A stretch of 64,000 nucleotides of DNA from Variovorax sp. PAMC26660 (GTDB lineage Bacteria; Pseudomonadota; Gammaproteobacteria; Burkholderiales; Burkholderiaceae_C). Where the stretch lies: assembly GCF_014302995.1 (NCBI RefSeq), contig NZ_CP060295.1:1116001-1180000 (forward strand), in the 5' to 3' direction. Within the stretch, counting starts at the first letter, position 1. The number at the start of each line of letters is the position of its first letter. Positions 6,941 to 16,159 of this stretch are shown here, in pieces. Both the position numbers and the translations under genes were made by a program. The notes beneath the pieces were generated by a model. That model was not told the origin of the DNA. It searched no databases and was given only the letters and a program-made list of their open reading frames with translations.

Positions 6941-9662
6941 GCGTCGTCAGCACCGCGTAGCCCAGCAGGATGGCCACCAACCATGGGAAGTAGCCCAACG
7001 GCAGCGCCTGCAGCTTGAAGTAGCCGGCCAGCGGCCCCATCGGCAGGAAGATGCCGGCGGCCATGATGAGCAGCGTCATCACCGTCAGCGGCCAGGCCGC
7101 GCGGCTTCCGATGAAGGGCAGCTTCGGCGTGCGGATCATGTGCACGATCAGCGTCTGCGTCAGCAGCCCCACCACGAACCAGCCCGACTGGAACAGGGCT
7201 TGCTGCCCTTCGCTGTTCGCGCCGAACACATGCCACATGAGCACGAAGGTCGTGATGTCGAACACCGAGCTGATCGGCCCGAAGAAGACCATGAAGCGGC
7301 CGATGTCGCCGGGATTCCAGGTCAGCGGCTTCTTCACCAGTTCCTCGTCGACGTTGTCGAAGGGAATGGCGATCTGCGAGATGTCGTACAGCAGGTTCTG
7401 CACCAGCAGCTGCAGCGGCAGCATCGGCAGGAATGGCAGGAACGCGCTGGCCACCAGCACCGAGAACACGTTGCCGAAGTTGGAGCTGGCCGTCATGCGG
7501 ATGTACTTCAGCATGTTGCTGAAGGTCTTGCGCCCTTCGATCACGCCGGCCTCCAGCACCATCAGGCTCTTTTCGAGCAGGATGATGTCGGCCGCTTCCT
7601 TCGCAATGTCGACCGCGCTGTCCACCGAAATGCCGATATCGGCCGCGCGCAGCGCTGGCGCGTCGTTGATGCCGTCGCCCATGAAGCCGACCACGTGGCC
7701 GTTGTCGCGCATGGCGCGCACCAGCCGCTCCTTGTTCAGCGGCGACAACTTGGCAAAGACGTTGTTGACCTCCACCGCGTGCGCCAGCGACTTGTCGCTC
7801 ATGCGATCGATGTGCTGCCCCAGCAGAATGCCCTCGACCTTCAGGCCCACCTGCTGGCAGACCTTGCCGGTCACGAGTTCGTTGTCGCCGGTCAGCACCT
7901 TCACCGTCACGCCGTGCTCGGCCAGGGCCTTGAGCGCGGGCGCGGTCGATTCCTTCGGTGGATCGAGAAAGGCTACGTAGCCGACCAGCGTGAGTCCGGA
8001 CTCGTCGGCCACCGAATACGCGGCCGCGCGCGACGGCGTTTCCTTCATGGCCACGGCCACCACGCGCAGGCCTTCATGGTTCAGGTCGCGGGTGATCTGG
8101 CGCACGCGCTCCAGCATCTCTTCGTCCAGCGGCACGTCGCGGCCGTTCTCGTGCACGCGTGTGCAGATGCTGAGCATTTCCTCGACCGCGCCCTTGCAGA
8201 TCAGCTCGTGGTGGTCTTCGCGCTCCGACACCACCACCGACATGCGCCGGCGCTGGAAGTCGAAGGGAATCTCGTCGACCTTGCCGTAGTCCTGCCCCAG
8301 CTTGAGTTCGGACTGCAGCTCCACGTGCTCCAGCACCGCGCGGTCCAGCAGGTTCTTCAGGCCCGTCTGGTAGTAGCTGTTGAGGTAGGCGAACTTGAGC
8401 ACCTCGGTGGACTCGTTGCCGAACACGTCGGTGTGGCGCTCCAGGAAAATCTTGTCCTGCGTCAGCGTGCCGGTCTTGTCGGTGCACAGCACGTCCATCG
8501 CGCCGAAGTTCTGGATGGCGTCCAGCCGCTTGACGATCACCTTCTTGCGCGACAGCAGCACCGCGCCCTTGGCCAGCGTCGAGGTCACGATCATCGGCAG
8601 CATCTCGGGCGTCAGGCCCACGGCCACCGACAGCGCAAAGAGAAAGGCCTCGGTCCAGTCGCCCTTGGTGAAGCCGTTGACCAGCAGCACGATGGGCACC
8701 ATCACCAGCGCGAAGCGGATCAGCAGCCAGCTCACGCTGTTGACGCCGGCCTGGAACGCGGTGGGCGTGCGGTCGGTGGCGGTGACGCGCGTGGCCAGCG
8801 TGCCGAAGTAGGTGCGGTTGCCGGTGGCAATGACCAGCGCAATGGCCGAACCCGACACCACGTTGGTGCCCATGAACACGATATTGGCCTGCTCCAGTGG
8901 GCTGTGCGCGCCGCTTTGCCGCTCGACGAACTTTTCCACCGGCAGCGATTCGCCGGTCATGGCCGATTGGCTGACGAACAGGTCCTTGGCCGTGAGGATG
9001 CGGCAGTCGGCCGGAATCATGTCGCCGGCCGACAGCACGATATGGTCGCCGGGCACCAGGTCCTTGATGGGCAGCTCGACGCGGCTGGGCGCATGGCGCG
9101 CGAGCGGCCGGGCCTCGAAGTAGCGCTCGGCGACTTCGGCGGCCTCGGTGCGCAGGTCGCGCCGGATCACCGTGGCCGTGTTGCTGACCAGCGCCTTGAG
9201 GTTTTCGGCTGCGCGGTTGGAGCGGCCTTCCTGCACGAAGCGGATCAGCGTCGACAGCAGCACCATGGTGCCGATGACGACGGTGGCCTTGGTGTCCTCG
9301 GTGACGTAGGAGACGATGGCGAGCAGCGTCAGCAGCAGGTTGAACGGGTTCTTGTAGCAATGCCACAGGTGCAGCCACCAGGGCAGCGGCTTTTCGTGCG
9401 CCACTTCGTTGGTGCCGACGGTTTCCAGCCGGCGCTGGGCTTCGGCGTCGCTCAGGCCGTCTTCATGGGAGTCGAGCCGCACCAGCAGCGATGGCACGTC
9501 GTCGTCGGCCGCGCGGAACAGGTCGCGCGCCAGGCGGTCGGAGATGGGCTGCGAGGCGCTGCGGCCGCCGGCCACGGTTTCCAGCATCTCGCCCCGGCCG
9601 AAGAGTCGGGAGGTGCGGCGGCTGTTCAGGAAGGCGACGAACCAAGTCTGGAGAAAATTCAT
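6900..9662 (-). CDS. mgtA: Mg2+-importing P-type ATPase
   Basis: A 920-aa P3B-type ATPase of the inner membrane that takes up Mg2+ using ATP. Domains in order: cytoplasmic N-tail, cation ATPase N-domain (residues ~50-120), TM1-2, actuator domain with MTGES, TM3-4, the phosphorylation loop with DKTGTLTQD near residue 393, the KGAVEEM nucleotide-binding segment, MVGDGIND-type hinge ([18 protein letters not shown]), and six further TM helices with QNLLYDISQIAIPFDNVD, a signature of MgtA/MgtB. Length matches E. coli MgtA (898 aa). It is a single gene with a long, repeat-rich upstream spacer. Confidence 0.96.
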   Translation of the reverse strand: MNFLQTWFVAFLNSRRTSRLFGRGEMLETVAGGRSASQPISDRLARDLFRAADDDVPSLLVRLDSHEDGLSDAEAQRRLETVGTNEVAHEKPLPWWLHLWHCYKNPFNLLLTLLAIVSYVTEDTKATVVIGTMVLLSTLIRFVQEGRSNRAAENLKALVSNTATVIRRDLRTEAAEVAERYFEARPLARHAPSRVELPIKDLVPGDHIVLSAGDMIPADCRILTAKDLFVSQSAMTGESLPVEKFVERQSGAHSPLEQANIVFMGTNVVSGSAIALVIATGNRTYFGTLATRVTATDRTPTAFQAGVNSVSWLLIRFALVMVPIVLLVNGFTKGDWTEAFLFALSVAVGLTPEMLPMIVTSTLAKGAVLLSRKKVIVKRLDAIQNFGAMDVLCTDKTGTLTQDKIFLERHTDVFGNESTEVLKFAYLNSYYQTGLKNLLDRAVLEHVELQSELKLGQDYGKVDEIPFDFQRRRMSVVVSEREDHHELICKGAVEEMLSICTRVHENGRDVPLDEEMLERVRQITRDLNHEGLRVVAVAMKETPSRAAAYSVADESGLTLVGYVAFLDPPKESTAPALKALAEHGVTVKVLTGDNELVTGKVCQQVGLKVEGILLGQHIDRMSDKSLAHAVEVNNVFAKLSPLNKERLVRAMRDNGHVVGFMGDGINDAPALRAADIGISVDSAVDIAKEAADIILLEKSLMVLEAGVIEGRKTFSNMLKYIRMTASSNFGNVFSVLVASAFLPFLPMLPLQLLVQNLLYDISQIAIPFDNVDEELVKKPLTWNPGDIGRFMVFFGPISSVFDITTFVLMWHVFGANSEGQQALFQSGWFVVGLLTQTLIVHMIRTPKLPFIGSRAAWPLTVMTLLIMAAGIFLPMGPLAGYFKLQALPLGYFPWLVAILLGYAVLTTLMKRYYIRRFGWQ

Positions 9663-9682
9663 CCTCGTTGCTCCACGGTGTG

Positions 9683-9699
9683 ATCGCGTGACTCGCGAT
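9683..9699 (-). promoter_or_regulatory. hairpin in the mgtA 5' leader
   Basis: A perfect 6-bp inverted repeat, ATCGCG-TGACT-CGCGAT, lies about 20 bp ahead of the mgtA start. Salmonella mgtA is controlled through its leader RNA; whether this hairpin acts similarly is unknown and it is too small to be called a riboswitch. Confidence 0.3.
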
Positions 9700-9724
9700 G
9701 CATTGAATTTGTCGGGGCGTTTTT

Positions 9725-9769
9725 AGCGCTGTTGTTCTTGGCGCTGTTGTTCGGGGCTCCGTTGTTCAG
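9725..9769. repeat. three-copy 15-bp tandem repeat
   Basis: Three consecutive 15-mers (AGCGCTGTTGTTCTT, GGCGCTGTTGTTCGG, GGCTCCGTTGTTCAG) sharing a GTTGTTC core. They sit between mgtA and the larger inverted-repeat element and encode no convincing protein. Confidence 0.75.
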
Positions 9770-10022
9770 GGCGTGTGCGAATGACACCGGGTACTCCCCT
9801 CCGCGAATGTCCCCCGGGGCGCTGCGCGCCCCTCCTCCTTTATTTCGCTGCGGGGAGTACCCGGCGTCATTCGCACCTGGACACGCTGCTGGCTTGCGCC
9901 GATCAACGACGGCTCTGATCACGCTCACGCCGGCGGTGTGCTCTGCGCAGCGAAATGAAGGAGGAGCGAAGCGGGGGACATTCGCGGAGCAGAGCACGCC
10001 GTCGGCGTGTGCGCGCCCTGAA
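9765..10022. repeat. composite intergenic element of nested inverted repeats
   Basis: An outer inverted repeat (TTCAGGGCG at 9765; CGCCCTGAA at 10014) encloses two hairpin units. Unit 1 has 25-nt arms with one mismatch (9775-9799 and 9852-9876). Unit 2 has 9-nt arms GTGCTCTGC and GCAGAGCAC (9938-9946, 9989-9997). The loops are copies of each other in opposite orientation: CCGCGAATGTCCCCC at 9801 recurs inverted at 9973-9987, and TTTCGCTGCG recurs inverted at 9946. This looks like a mobile REP/MITE-like intergenic repeat. No transposase is present. The rest of the 400-bp spacer between mgtA and the next gene shows nothing else. Confidence 0.7.
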
Positions 10023-10068
10023 AAGCAGCGCCTCAATCGCACAACGCGACAAACAAAAACGCAGGATT

Positions 10069-10488
10069 TCATTTCAGCGCTCCAGCAAAGGAATGGACTT
10101 TCCTGTCAGGCAAAGGACTCACAGGCCGGGGACTGCTTGCGTCGACTGCCCCATCATCCCCCCAGAATGTGGCAGGCGGATTGTGCGTTGACGCGGAGCC
10201 CAGGGTTTCGAGACGCAGCAGCACCACCGGCAACACCTGCAGATGCAGCGCCAGACACTGCACCAGCCGGGTCGCACTGCCCAACTGCCCCTGGAACTCG
10301 CCGCTGAGCGCCCATTTCGCGAGCGGCACGCCCAGCGGCTGCTCCTGCGCGCGGCGCCAGTACAGGCGCGCATCGAAGAAGCTGCAGCGCAACGCCTCGC
10401 GCGCAGCTTCCAGCGCCTCGGCATGGACGATCAGCGTCAGGCGGTGATGAAGCCAGCGGGCTCCGTGTCCGGAATCGAATTCGGCCAT
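10069..10488 (-). CDS. hypothetical protein at the end of the metal-efflux operon
   Basis: A 139-aa protein of no recognised family. It begins MAEFDSGHGARWLHHRL, with an AAAGGA ribosome site 8 bp upstream. The N-terminal ~95 residues look helical and compact (repeated Ala/Leu/Glu patterns); the C-terminal ~40 are rich in Pro, Ser and Gly and probably disordered. No signal peptide or membrane helix is seen. It starts 29 bp after the czcC-like stop on the same strand and is probably the last gene of that operon, so a role in metal efflux is possible but unproven. Confidence 0.65.
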   Translation of the reverse strand: MAEFDSGHGARWLHHRLTLIVHAEALEAAREALRCSFFDARLYWRRAQEQPLGVPLAKWALSGEFQGQLGSATRLVQCLALHLQVLPVVLLRLETLGSASTHNPPATFWGDDGAVDASSPRPVSPLPDRKVHSFAGALK

Positions 10489-10517
10489 GACGGATTTCCT
10501 TTCTTTCTCTCTGAAGC

Positions 10518-11855
10518 TCAGAGCACGGGGTGCTGCCCGATGCTCAGTTGAAGCTGGACGGTGGCAGCGGCCAGGTCGGCCCGCGCCTGCAGGTACGCGA
10601 GGAACGCGTCGTCGGCCGAGCGCTGCGCCGCCAGGAACTCCAGCAGCGAGGCCTGCCCGTTGCGGTACGACAGGCGGATGCCCGAAAGCACCTTGTCCGA
10701 ATCCGCGAGCACGGACTCGCGATACCGCCGCAGGTTCTCGCGCGCGGCAAGAAACTGCGCGTGGCTGGTGCGCACATCGGCATCGATCTTCAGCTCGGCG
10801 GCGCGCAGGCCCAGCATCGCCTGCGTGACGGCCGACTCGGCCTGGATCACCTCGCCCTTTTGCAGGCGCGAGAACGGAAGCGGCATCGACACTTCCACCG
10901 CCAGCGTGCGCGAGACCGGCGAGCCGGGGGTCTCCTTGCCGTCGCCGTCGAAGGTGCTGCGGCCGATGGGCGTGCGGCCGGCCGTCAGCTTCACGGTGGG
11001 GCCGACGTAGCGGTTGGCTTGCACGAGTTCGGCGTTGGCGCGTGTGTTGTCGAGGGTCGCGCGGGCGATCAGCACTTCGTCGCGCGCATCGAGCGCCTGG
11101 CGGATCAGCGCATCGACGTCGTCGCCCGGTGTGAACGCGGCGAAGTCGCAGTCCAGCCGGGGCTGTGCGAACAGTTCGCCGAAGCGCTGTCCCAGCGGCA
11201 CCGACAGGTTCAGCAGCGCAGCCTGCGCGTCGGCACGCCCCTTGACCACCCCGGCCTGGAACTGGTCGCGCTCGGTGCGCGACTGCAGCAGCTCCAGGCC
11301 GCCCGCATCGCCCGCCTTGCGGCGCACTTCGTTGGCACGCACGACGTCGGACAGCGAGCGCAGCGACGACTCCTGCCGCACCAGTGCTTCGCGCGTGCGG
11401 CAAGCTTCCGCGAAGGCGGTGGCCGAATCGCTGTAGAGCTGGTGCTTGAAGCCTTCCACGTTCGCTTCGGTCAACTTCACGTTGCTCTTCGCAACTTTGA
11501 TGCGCTTGTCGCGCTTGCCGCCGGTCTCGATCTCCCATTCGAGGGCGACCGTGCGGCTGACTGGTGGCTTCAGTGCGACGGTCCTGCTGAACTCCTTCGG
11601 CCCGTAGCCGAGGGTGAGCTTCGGGTCGGGCATGACGCCCGCGATCGACACGCCGGCCTCTGCCGCGGTGATCGACTCGCGCTGCGATGCGAGATCGAGG
11701 CTGTGCTTCTCGACGGCGACGAGATAGCTCGCGAAATCGACCACCGTTGCACCGGTGGCCACGGCCGAAGCCGTGCCTTGTGCGCAGGCAATGCCCGTAC
11801 ACAGCGACAGCAGCGCCATACCAAAGCCGTGCCAATGGATGTTCTTTTTCTTCAT
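10518..11855 (-). CDS. czcC: CzcC-like outer membrane efflux channel
   Basis: A 445-aa TolC/CzcC-family outer-membrane factor. A signal peptide (MKKKNIHWHGFGMALLSL..., cut near ACAQ) precedes two repeats of the OEP domain with long helices (residues ~45-230 and ~240-440) containing the usual Asn/Ala/Arg-rich coiled-coil heptads. It forms the outer-membrane tunnel of a tripartite metal pump. Its start overlaps the stop of the pump gene (ATGA), so the two are translationally coupled. CzcC identity follows mainly from that context. Confidence 0.85.
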   Translation of the reverse strand: MKKKNIHWHGFGMALLSLCTGIACAQGTASAVATGATVVDFASYLVAVEKHSLDLASQRESITAAEAGVSIAGVMPDPKLTLGYGPKEFSRTVALKPPVSRTVALEWEIETGGKRDKRIKVAKSNVKLTEANVEGFKHQLYSDSATAFAEACRTREALVRQESSLRSLSDVVRANEVRRKAGDAGGLELLQSRTERDQFQAGVVKGRADAQAALLNLSVPLGQRFGELFAQPRLDCDFAAFTPGDDVDALIRQALDARDEVLIARATLDNTRANAELVQANRYVGPTVKLTAGRTPIGRSTFDGDGKETPGSPVSRTLAVEVSMPLPFSRLQKGEVIQAESAVTQAMLGLRAAELKIDADVRTSHAQFLAARENLRRYRESVLADSDKVLSGIRLSYRNGQASLLEFLAAQRSADDAFLAYLQARADLAAATVQLQLSIGQHPVL

Positions 11856-14800
11856 GCTTGCTCCAGGAGGCCCGCGTCCGGCGCGGCCGTTTCGGCCTGG
11901 GCGCGCCGCTTGGCGGCGGCCTCGGCCCGTGTTTCGACAAGGTGGTAGAGCGCCGGCAGCAGCACCAGCGTCAACAAGGTGGCGGTGACGAGGCCGCCCA
12001 CGACGACGGTGGCCAGCGGCCGCTGCACGTCGCTGCCCAGCCCCATCGCCAGCATCGCGGGCGTGAGGCCGAAGGCGGCCACGGTGGCGGTCACGAGCAC
12101 GGGGCGGATGCGGCTGCGTGCGCCCTCGATCACGGCCTCGCGCAGCGGCAGACCGTCTTCGCGCCGCAGCCGGTTGATCTGCGAGATCATCAGCACGCCG
12201 TTGAGCACGGCCACACCGAACAGCGCGATGAAGCCGACCGCGCTCGACACGTTCAGCGTCATGCCGCGCAGGTGCAGCGCCGCCAGGCCGCCGAGCATGG
12301 CGAGCGGCACCACCAGCAGCACCATCGCCGGCTGGCGCAGGTTGCCGAACTCGGCAAACAGCAGCAGGAACATGATCGCCAGCGTCATCGGCAGGATCAC
12401 CACGAGCCGGGCCTGTGCGCGTTCGAGGTTCTCGAACTGGCCGCCCCAGGCGATCTGAAAGCGCTGGTGGTCGTAGTGCACGTCGCGCTCGATGGCGGAC
12501 TGCGCTTCGGCCAGGAAGCTCGAGAGGTCGCGATTGCGCGCATTGAGCTTGACCGTGAGGTGCCGCCGCGACGACTCACGGGTGATGGTGGTCTCGCCCG
12601 ACACGGTACGGATCTTCGCCACCTGCCCGAGCGGCACCTTCGCGCCGTTGGGGGCCGTGAGCATCAGGCCGGCGATGGCGTCCGGGTCGTTGCGGGTCGC
12701 TTCGGGAAAGCGCACCGTCATGCCGTAGTTCTTCTCGCCCACATAGACCTGCCCGATGGCCGTGCCACCCATGCCGGTGGAGATCAGGTCGCTCACATCG
12801 GCCACGTTGATGCCGTAGCGCGCAGCGGCCGCGCGGTCGATGTCGATCTTCAGGTTGGGCAGCGGTGGCTCCTGGTCGATGGCCACGTCGACGGCGCCAG
12901 GCACCTTTTCGAGCACACCGATCACGTCGCCCGCGATTCGGCGCATCTCGTCCAGGCTGTCGCCGTAGACCTTCACCACCAGGTCGCTGTGCGCGCCCGA
13001 GAGCTTGTCCTGCACGCCGTCGATCATGGGTTGCATGAAGCCGACCGAGAAGCCGGGCAACTGCTTGTAGCGCTCGGCCAGCCTGGCGATCAGCTCCTGC
13101 TTGCTCAGGCCCGACTTCCAGGTGTCGTACGGATGCAGGCCGACGCTGGCCTCGATGTGCGAGACGGTCCACGGATCGGTGCCGTCGTCGTTGCGGCCGG
13201 TCTGCGTCACGATGTACGAGACCTCCGGAAACTCGCGCGTGGCGCGGCGCAGTTCGTTCGCAAGGCCGGTCGCCTTTTCGAGCGTGATGCCCGGCGGCAT
13301 CGTCACCTGCAGCCAGAGCGAGCCTTCATCCAGGTAGGGAAGAAAGTCGCGGCCGATGGTGCTGCCCAGGCCGAGCACGCCCAGCAGCGCCAACGCGCAT
13401 GTCACCATCACCCAGCGCCCCTTGCCCAGGGCGCACGACAGGAAGGCCTCGTAGCGCACCGTCAGCCATTCCATTGGCCGGTTGTGGAAGATGCGGCGCG
13501 GCTTGCGGAACGCGAGGTACGCCAGCCCCGGAATGAGCGTGAGCGCCACCAGCAGCGCGCCGACCAGTGCCGAACCCACCGCGAAAGCCATCGGCGAGAA
13601 CAGCTTGTATTCGATGCGCTGGAAGGCGAACAGCGGCAGGTAGGCCGCGATGATGACCAGCATGCCGAAGAAGATCGGCCGCGCCACCTGCACCGTGGCG
13701 GCGATGGCATCGGCCGGGGTCAGCGGCTTGTCTTGCGCCCGCTCGCGCCGCCGCAGGATGCCTTCGACCAGCACCACCGCGCCGTCGACCAGGATGCCGA
13801 AGTCGATCGCGCCCAGAGACAGCAGGTTGGCCGGCACCTGCAGATGCCGCATGAAGATGAAGGCGATCAGCATCGACAGCGGAATGGTCAGCGCCACGAT
13901 GGCCGCCGCGCGCGGGCTGCCGAGCGACAGCAGCAGCACCAGCGTGACCAGCACGATGCCCTCGATCAGCGTCTTGCCGACCGTGTGCGTGGTGGCATCG
14001 ATGAGCGAGGCGCGGTCGAGGTAGAGCACGACCTTGACGTCCTTGGGCAGCAGGTGGTCGTTCAGGTCCTGCACGGCCGCGTGCACGCCCTTTATGACCT
14101 GCGAGGCCTGCGCGTCCTTCAGCAGCAGCGTGATGCCGGAGATGGTGTCGGGGTTGTCGTCCTTGCCGAGAATGCCGCGCCGCTCGACGTTGCCGTAGCT
14201 GAGCGTGCCCAGGTCCTTCACCAGCACCGGCGTGCCGGACTTGGCCGTGACCACCACGTTGCCCATGTCCTGCAGCGAGCCGATGAGCCCGGAGCCGCGC
14301 ACCACGTAGGCCTGCTCGCCGCGGTTCATCAGGCTGCCGCCGGCGCTGCCGTTGTTGGCGTTGATGGCGTCCTTGATCTGCTGCAGCGTCACGCCGTACT
14401 GCACCAGCTTCGCCGGATCGAGCGCGAGCATGAACTGCGTGGTCAGCCCGCCGAAGTTGGCCACGTCGATCACGCCGCTGACTTTCTTCAGGCGCGGGAT
14501 GACGGTCCAGAACTGCAGCTCCGACAACTCGCGCAGGTTGCGCGTCTTCGATTCCAGCGTGTAGCGGTAGATCTCGCCGATGGGCGAGGTGTAGGCATCG
14601 AGGCCGGGTGCAGCGCCGTAGGGCAGCGTCACGCGGCCGATGCGCTCCTGCAGGCGCTGGCGCGACCAGTAGCCGTCCACGCCGTCCTTGAACACCACGA
14701 CGATCAGCGACAGGCCGAAGGTGCTCTTGGAGCGCAGCACATGCAGGCCCGGCGTGCTCAGCAGTTCGCGCTCCAGCGGCACGGTGATCTGCTGCTCGAC

Positions 14801-14980
14801 TTCTTCGGCCGCAAGGCCCGGCACCTGGGTGACGACCTGCGAGGTGACGTCGGCAATGTCGGGATAGGCCTCGATGGGCAGTTGCTTCCAGCAGGTCCAG
14901 CCATAGAGCGCGACGAAGGCGAACACGATCCACGCGATGCCGCGCCGGCGAAAGCACAGGGTGACGAGGCGCTCAATCAT
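11852..14980 (-). CDS. czcA: heavy-metal efflux RND pump (CzcA-like)
   Basis: A 1042-aa inner-membrane proton/metal antiporter of the HME-RND family. It has twelve TM helices with two large periplasmic loops. TM4 contains DFGILVDGAVVLVE, the D...D...E proton-relay pattern typical of pumps for divalent cations (Zn, Co, Cd, Ni); monovalent Cu/Ag pumps such as CusA carry a different TM4 motif. The N-terminal YPDIADVTSQVV and the loop GRDFLPYLDEGS are family signatures. It overlaps its adaptor gene by 8 bp and the channel gene by 4 bp. The exact metal cannot be told from sequence alone. Confidence 0.93.
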   Translation of the reverse strand: MIERLVTLCFRRRGIAWIVFAFVALYGWTCWKQLPIEAYPDIADVTSQVVTQVPGLAAEEVEQQITVPLERELLSTPGLHVLRSKSTFGLSLIVVVFKDGVDGYWSRQRLQERIGRVTLPYGAAPGLDAYTSPIGEIYRYTLESKTRNLRELSELQFWTVIPRLKKVSGVIDVANFGGLTTQFMLALDPAKLVQYGVTLQQIKDAINANNGSAGGSLMNRGEQAYVVRGSGLIGSLQDMGNVVVTAKSGTPVLVKDLGTLSYGNVERRGILGKDDNPDTISGITLLLKDAQASQVIKGVHAAVQDLNDHLLPKDVKVVLYLDRASLIDATTHTVGKTLIEGIVLVTLVLLLSLGSPRAAAIVALTIPLSMLIAFIFMRHLQVPANLLSLGAIDFGILVDGAVVLVEGILRRRERAQDKPLTPADAIAATVQVARPIFFGMLVIIAAYLPLFAFQRIEYKLFSPMAFAVGSALVGALLVALTLIPGLAYLAFRKPRRIFHNRPMEWLTVRYEAFLSCALGKGRWVMVTCALALLGVLGLGSTIGRDFLPYLDEGSLWLQVTMPPGITLEKATGLANELRRATREFPEVSYIVTQTGRNDDGTDPWTVSHIEASVGLHPYDTWKSGLSKQELIARLAERYKQLPGFSVGFMQPMIDGVQDKLSGAHSDLVVKVYGDSLDEMRRIAGDVIGVLEKVPGAVDVAIDQEPPLPNLKIDIDRAAAARYGINVADVSDLISTGMGGTAIGQVYVGEKNYGMTVRFPEATRNDPDAIAGLMLTAPNGAKVPLGQVAKIRTVSGETTITRESSRRHLTVKLNARNRDLSSFLAEAQSAIERDVHYDHQRFQIAWGGQFENLERAQARLVVILPMTLAIMFLLLFAEFGNLRQPAMVLLVVPLAMLGGLAALHLRGMTLNVSSAVGFIALFGVAVLNGVLMISQINRLRREDGLPLREAVIEGARSRIRPVLVTATVAAFGLTPAMLAMGLGSDVQRPLATVVVGGLVTATLLTLVLLPALYHLVETRAEAAAKRRAQAETAAPDAGLLEQA

Positions 14981-16109
14981 TGAGGAGCACCCCTTCCTTC
15001 ACGGCGATGCGCTCGCCGGCCTTGAGCCCCGAAAGAATCTCGACGCGGTCGCCGATGACCGGCCCCACGGCCACGTTGCGCGCTTCGTAGGTGAAGGCGC
15101 CCTTCTCCACGAAGACCTTGGTGTAGAGGCCGCTCTGCACCAACGCGGACGCAGGCACGACCACTGCGGGATGCGCCTCGCCCGAAAACACCACCTTGGC
15201 GAACATGCCCGGGCGAAAGCGGCCGCGGCGGTTGTCGACGGCCACGCGGACCTTCACCGTGCGCGTGTCGGCATCGAGCACCTCGCCGATGTACTTGACG
15301 GTGCCGTCGAAGGCCTGGTCGGGGTAGGCGTTGAGATCGATGCGCGCCTTCTGGCCGACGCGCAGTGCGGCGATGTCTTTCTCCGACACGTTGGCGGTGA
15401 GGAACACGGTCGACAGATCGGCCACCGTCATGATCGGCGCGTTGATGTCGTTCCAGTAGCCGCCCTGTGCGCCGGTCATCTCGATCACGCGGCCGCTGAT
15501 GGGCGAGCGCAGCACGTATTCGCGGTGCGAGCCTGCACCGGCCGAAGCGCCCAATTGCGCCAGGCGGTTCTTCGCGACTTGCGCATCGCTGGTGGCGGCG
15601 CCGTAGGCGAGTTCGGCCGCTTCGTAGTCCTTGCGCGCGGTGATCTCGGCCTCGAACAGCAGCTTCTGGCGCTCGAAGTCGCGGCGCGACTGGCGCAGTG
15701 CGGCATCGGCCTTGGTGGCATCGCCGAAGGCGGTGCTCAGGTCGGCCGAGTCGAGCGTGAAGAGCGCGTCGCCAGCCTTGACCGGATCGCCCAGCGCGCG
15801 TTGCAGCTTGACGATGCGGCCCGTCACCGGCGAAGTGACCTTGACGAGTTTTTCGGGCGCGGCCTCGATGCTGCCGGGCGCGCTGATCGGCCGCTCCACC
15901 GAGCGCGATTCCGCTGCGGCCACCTGGATCGATGCGCGCAATGGAGAGTTCTCGGGCAAGGCGACGACTGCGCCGTCGTGCACCACGGCGCGCGCGGCCG
16001 GCACAGGCTGCGCAGCGGCGGAGGACGCGAGCATCTTGCCCACGTCGCAGCCTGCCAGCACGATGCTGGCGGCCACCGAAACAAGGGTGGCGATGAATGT
16101 TCTTTTCAT
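14973..16109 (-). CDS. czcB: CzcB-like periplasmic adaptor (lipoprotein)
   Basis: A 378-aa membrane-fusion protein linking the RND pump to the outer channel. The start at 16109 follows GAGGAGAAG and gives a short signal sequence ending in a lipobox (VLAGC), so it is probably a lipoprotein. Downstream are a lipoyl-type barrel half (SPVTGRIVKLQRALGDPVKAG), a helical hairpin, the second barrel half (LRSPISGRVIEM) and the beta-barrel and membrane-proximal domains. An upstream in-frame start would add 18 residues and disrupt the signal peptide. It lacks the His-rich N-terminal metal-binding stretch of Cupriavidus CzcB. Confidence 0.9.
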   Translation of the reverse strand: MKRTFIATLVSVAASIVLAGCDVGKMLASSAAAQPVPAARAVVHDGAVVALPENSPLRASIQVAAAESRSVERPISAPGSIEAAPEKLVKVTSPVTGRIVKLQRALGDPVKAGDALFTLDSADLSTAFGDATKADAALRQSRRDFERQKLLFEAEITARKDYEAAELAYGAATSDAQVAKNRLAQLGASAGAGSHREYVLRSPISGRVIEMTGAQGGYWNDINAPIMTVADLSTVFLTANVSEKDIAALRVGQKARIDLNAYPDQAFDGTVKYIGEVLDADTRTVKVRVAVDNRRGRFRPGMFAKVVFSGEAHPAVVVPASALVQSGLYTKVFVEKGAFTYEARNVAVGPVIGDRVEILSGLKAGERIAVKEGVLLND

Positions 16110-16159
16110 GAGTCTTCTCCTCGGGATCGAGATATCTGTTGTTGTGGAATGGGCCGCGG

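Noticed and set aside
6843..9683. 946-aa plus-strand open frame
   Set aside because: It is the antisense shadow of mgtA. Its product is rich in His, Gln, Arg and Val without domains, typical of the complement of GC-rich genes.
9725..9769. possible CRISPR array
   Set aside because: Only three contiguous 15-bp units without spacers and no cas genes; it is a plain tandem repeat.
9659..10072. 137-aa minus-strand frame upstream of mgtA
   Set aside because: It runs through the tandem and inverted repeats; its repetitive Asn/Ser/Ala tail is just the translated 15-bp repeat.
11687..14983. 1098-aa plus-strand open frame
   Set aside because: Antisense to the czcA/czcC-like genes, low-complexity composition, while the minus-strand frames carry clear RND motifs.
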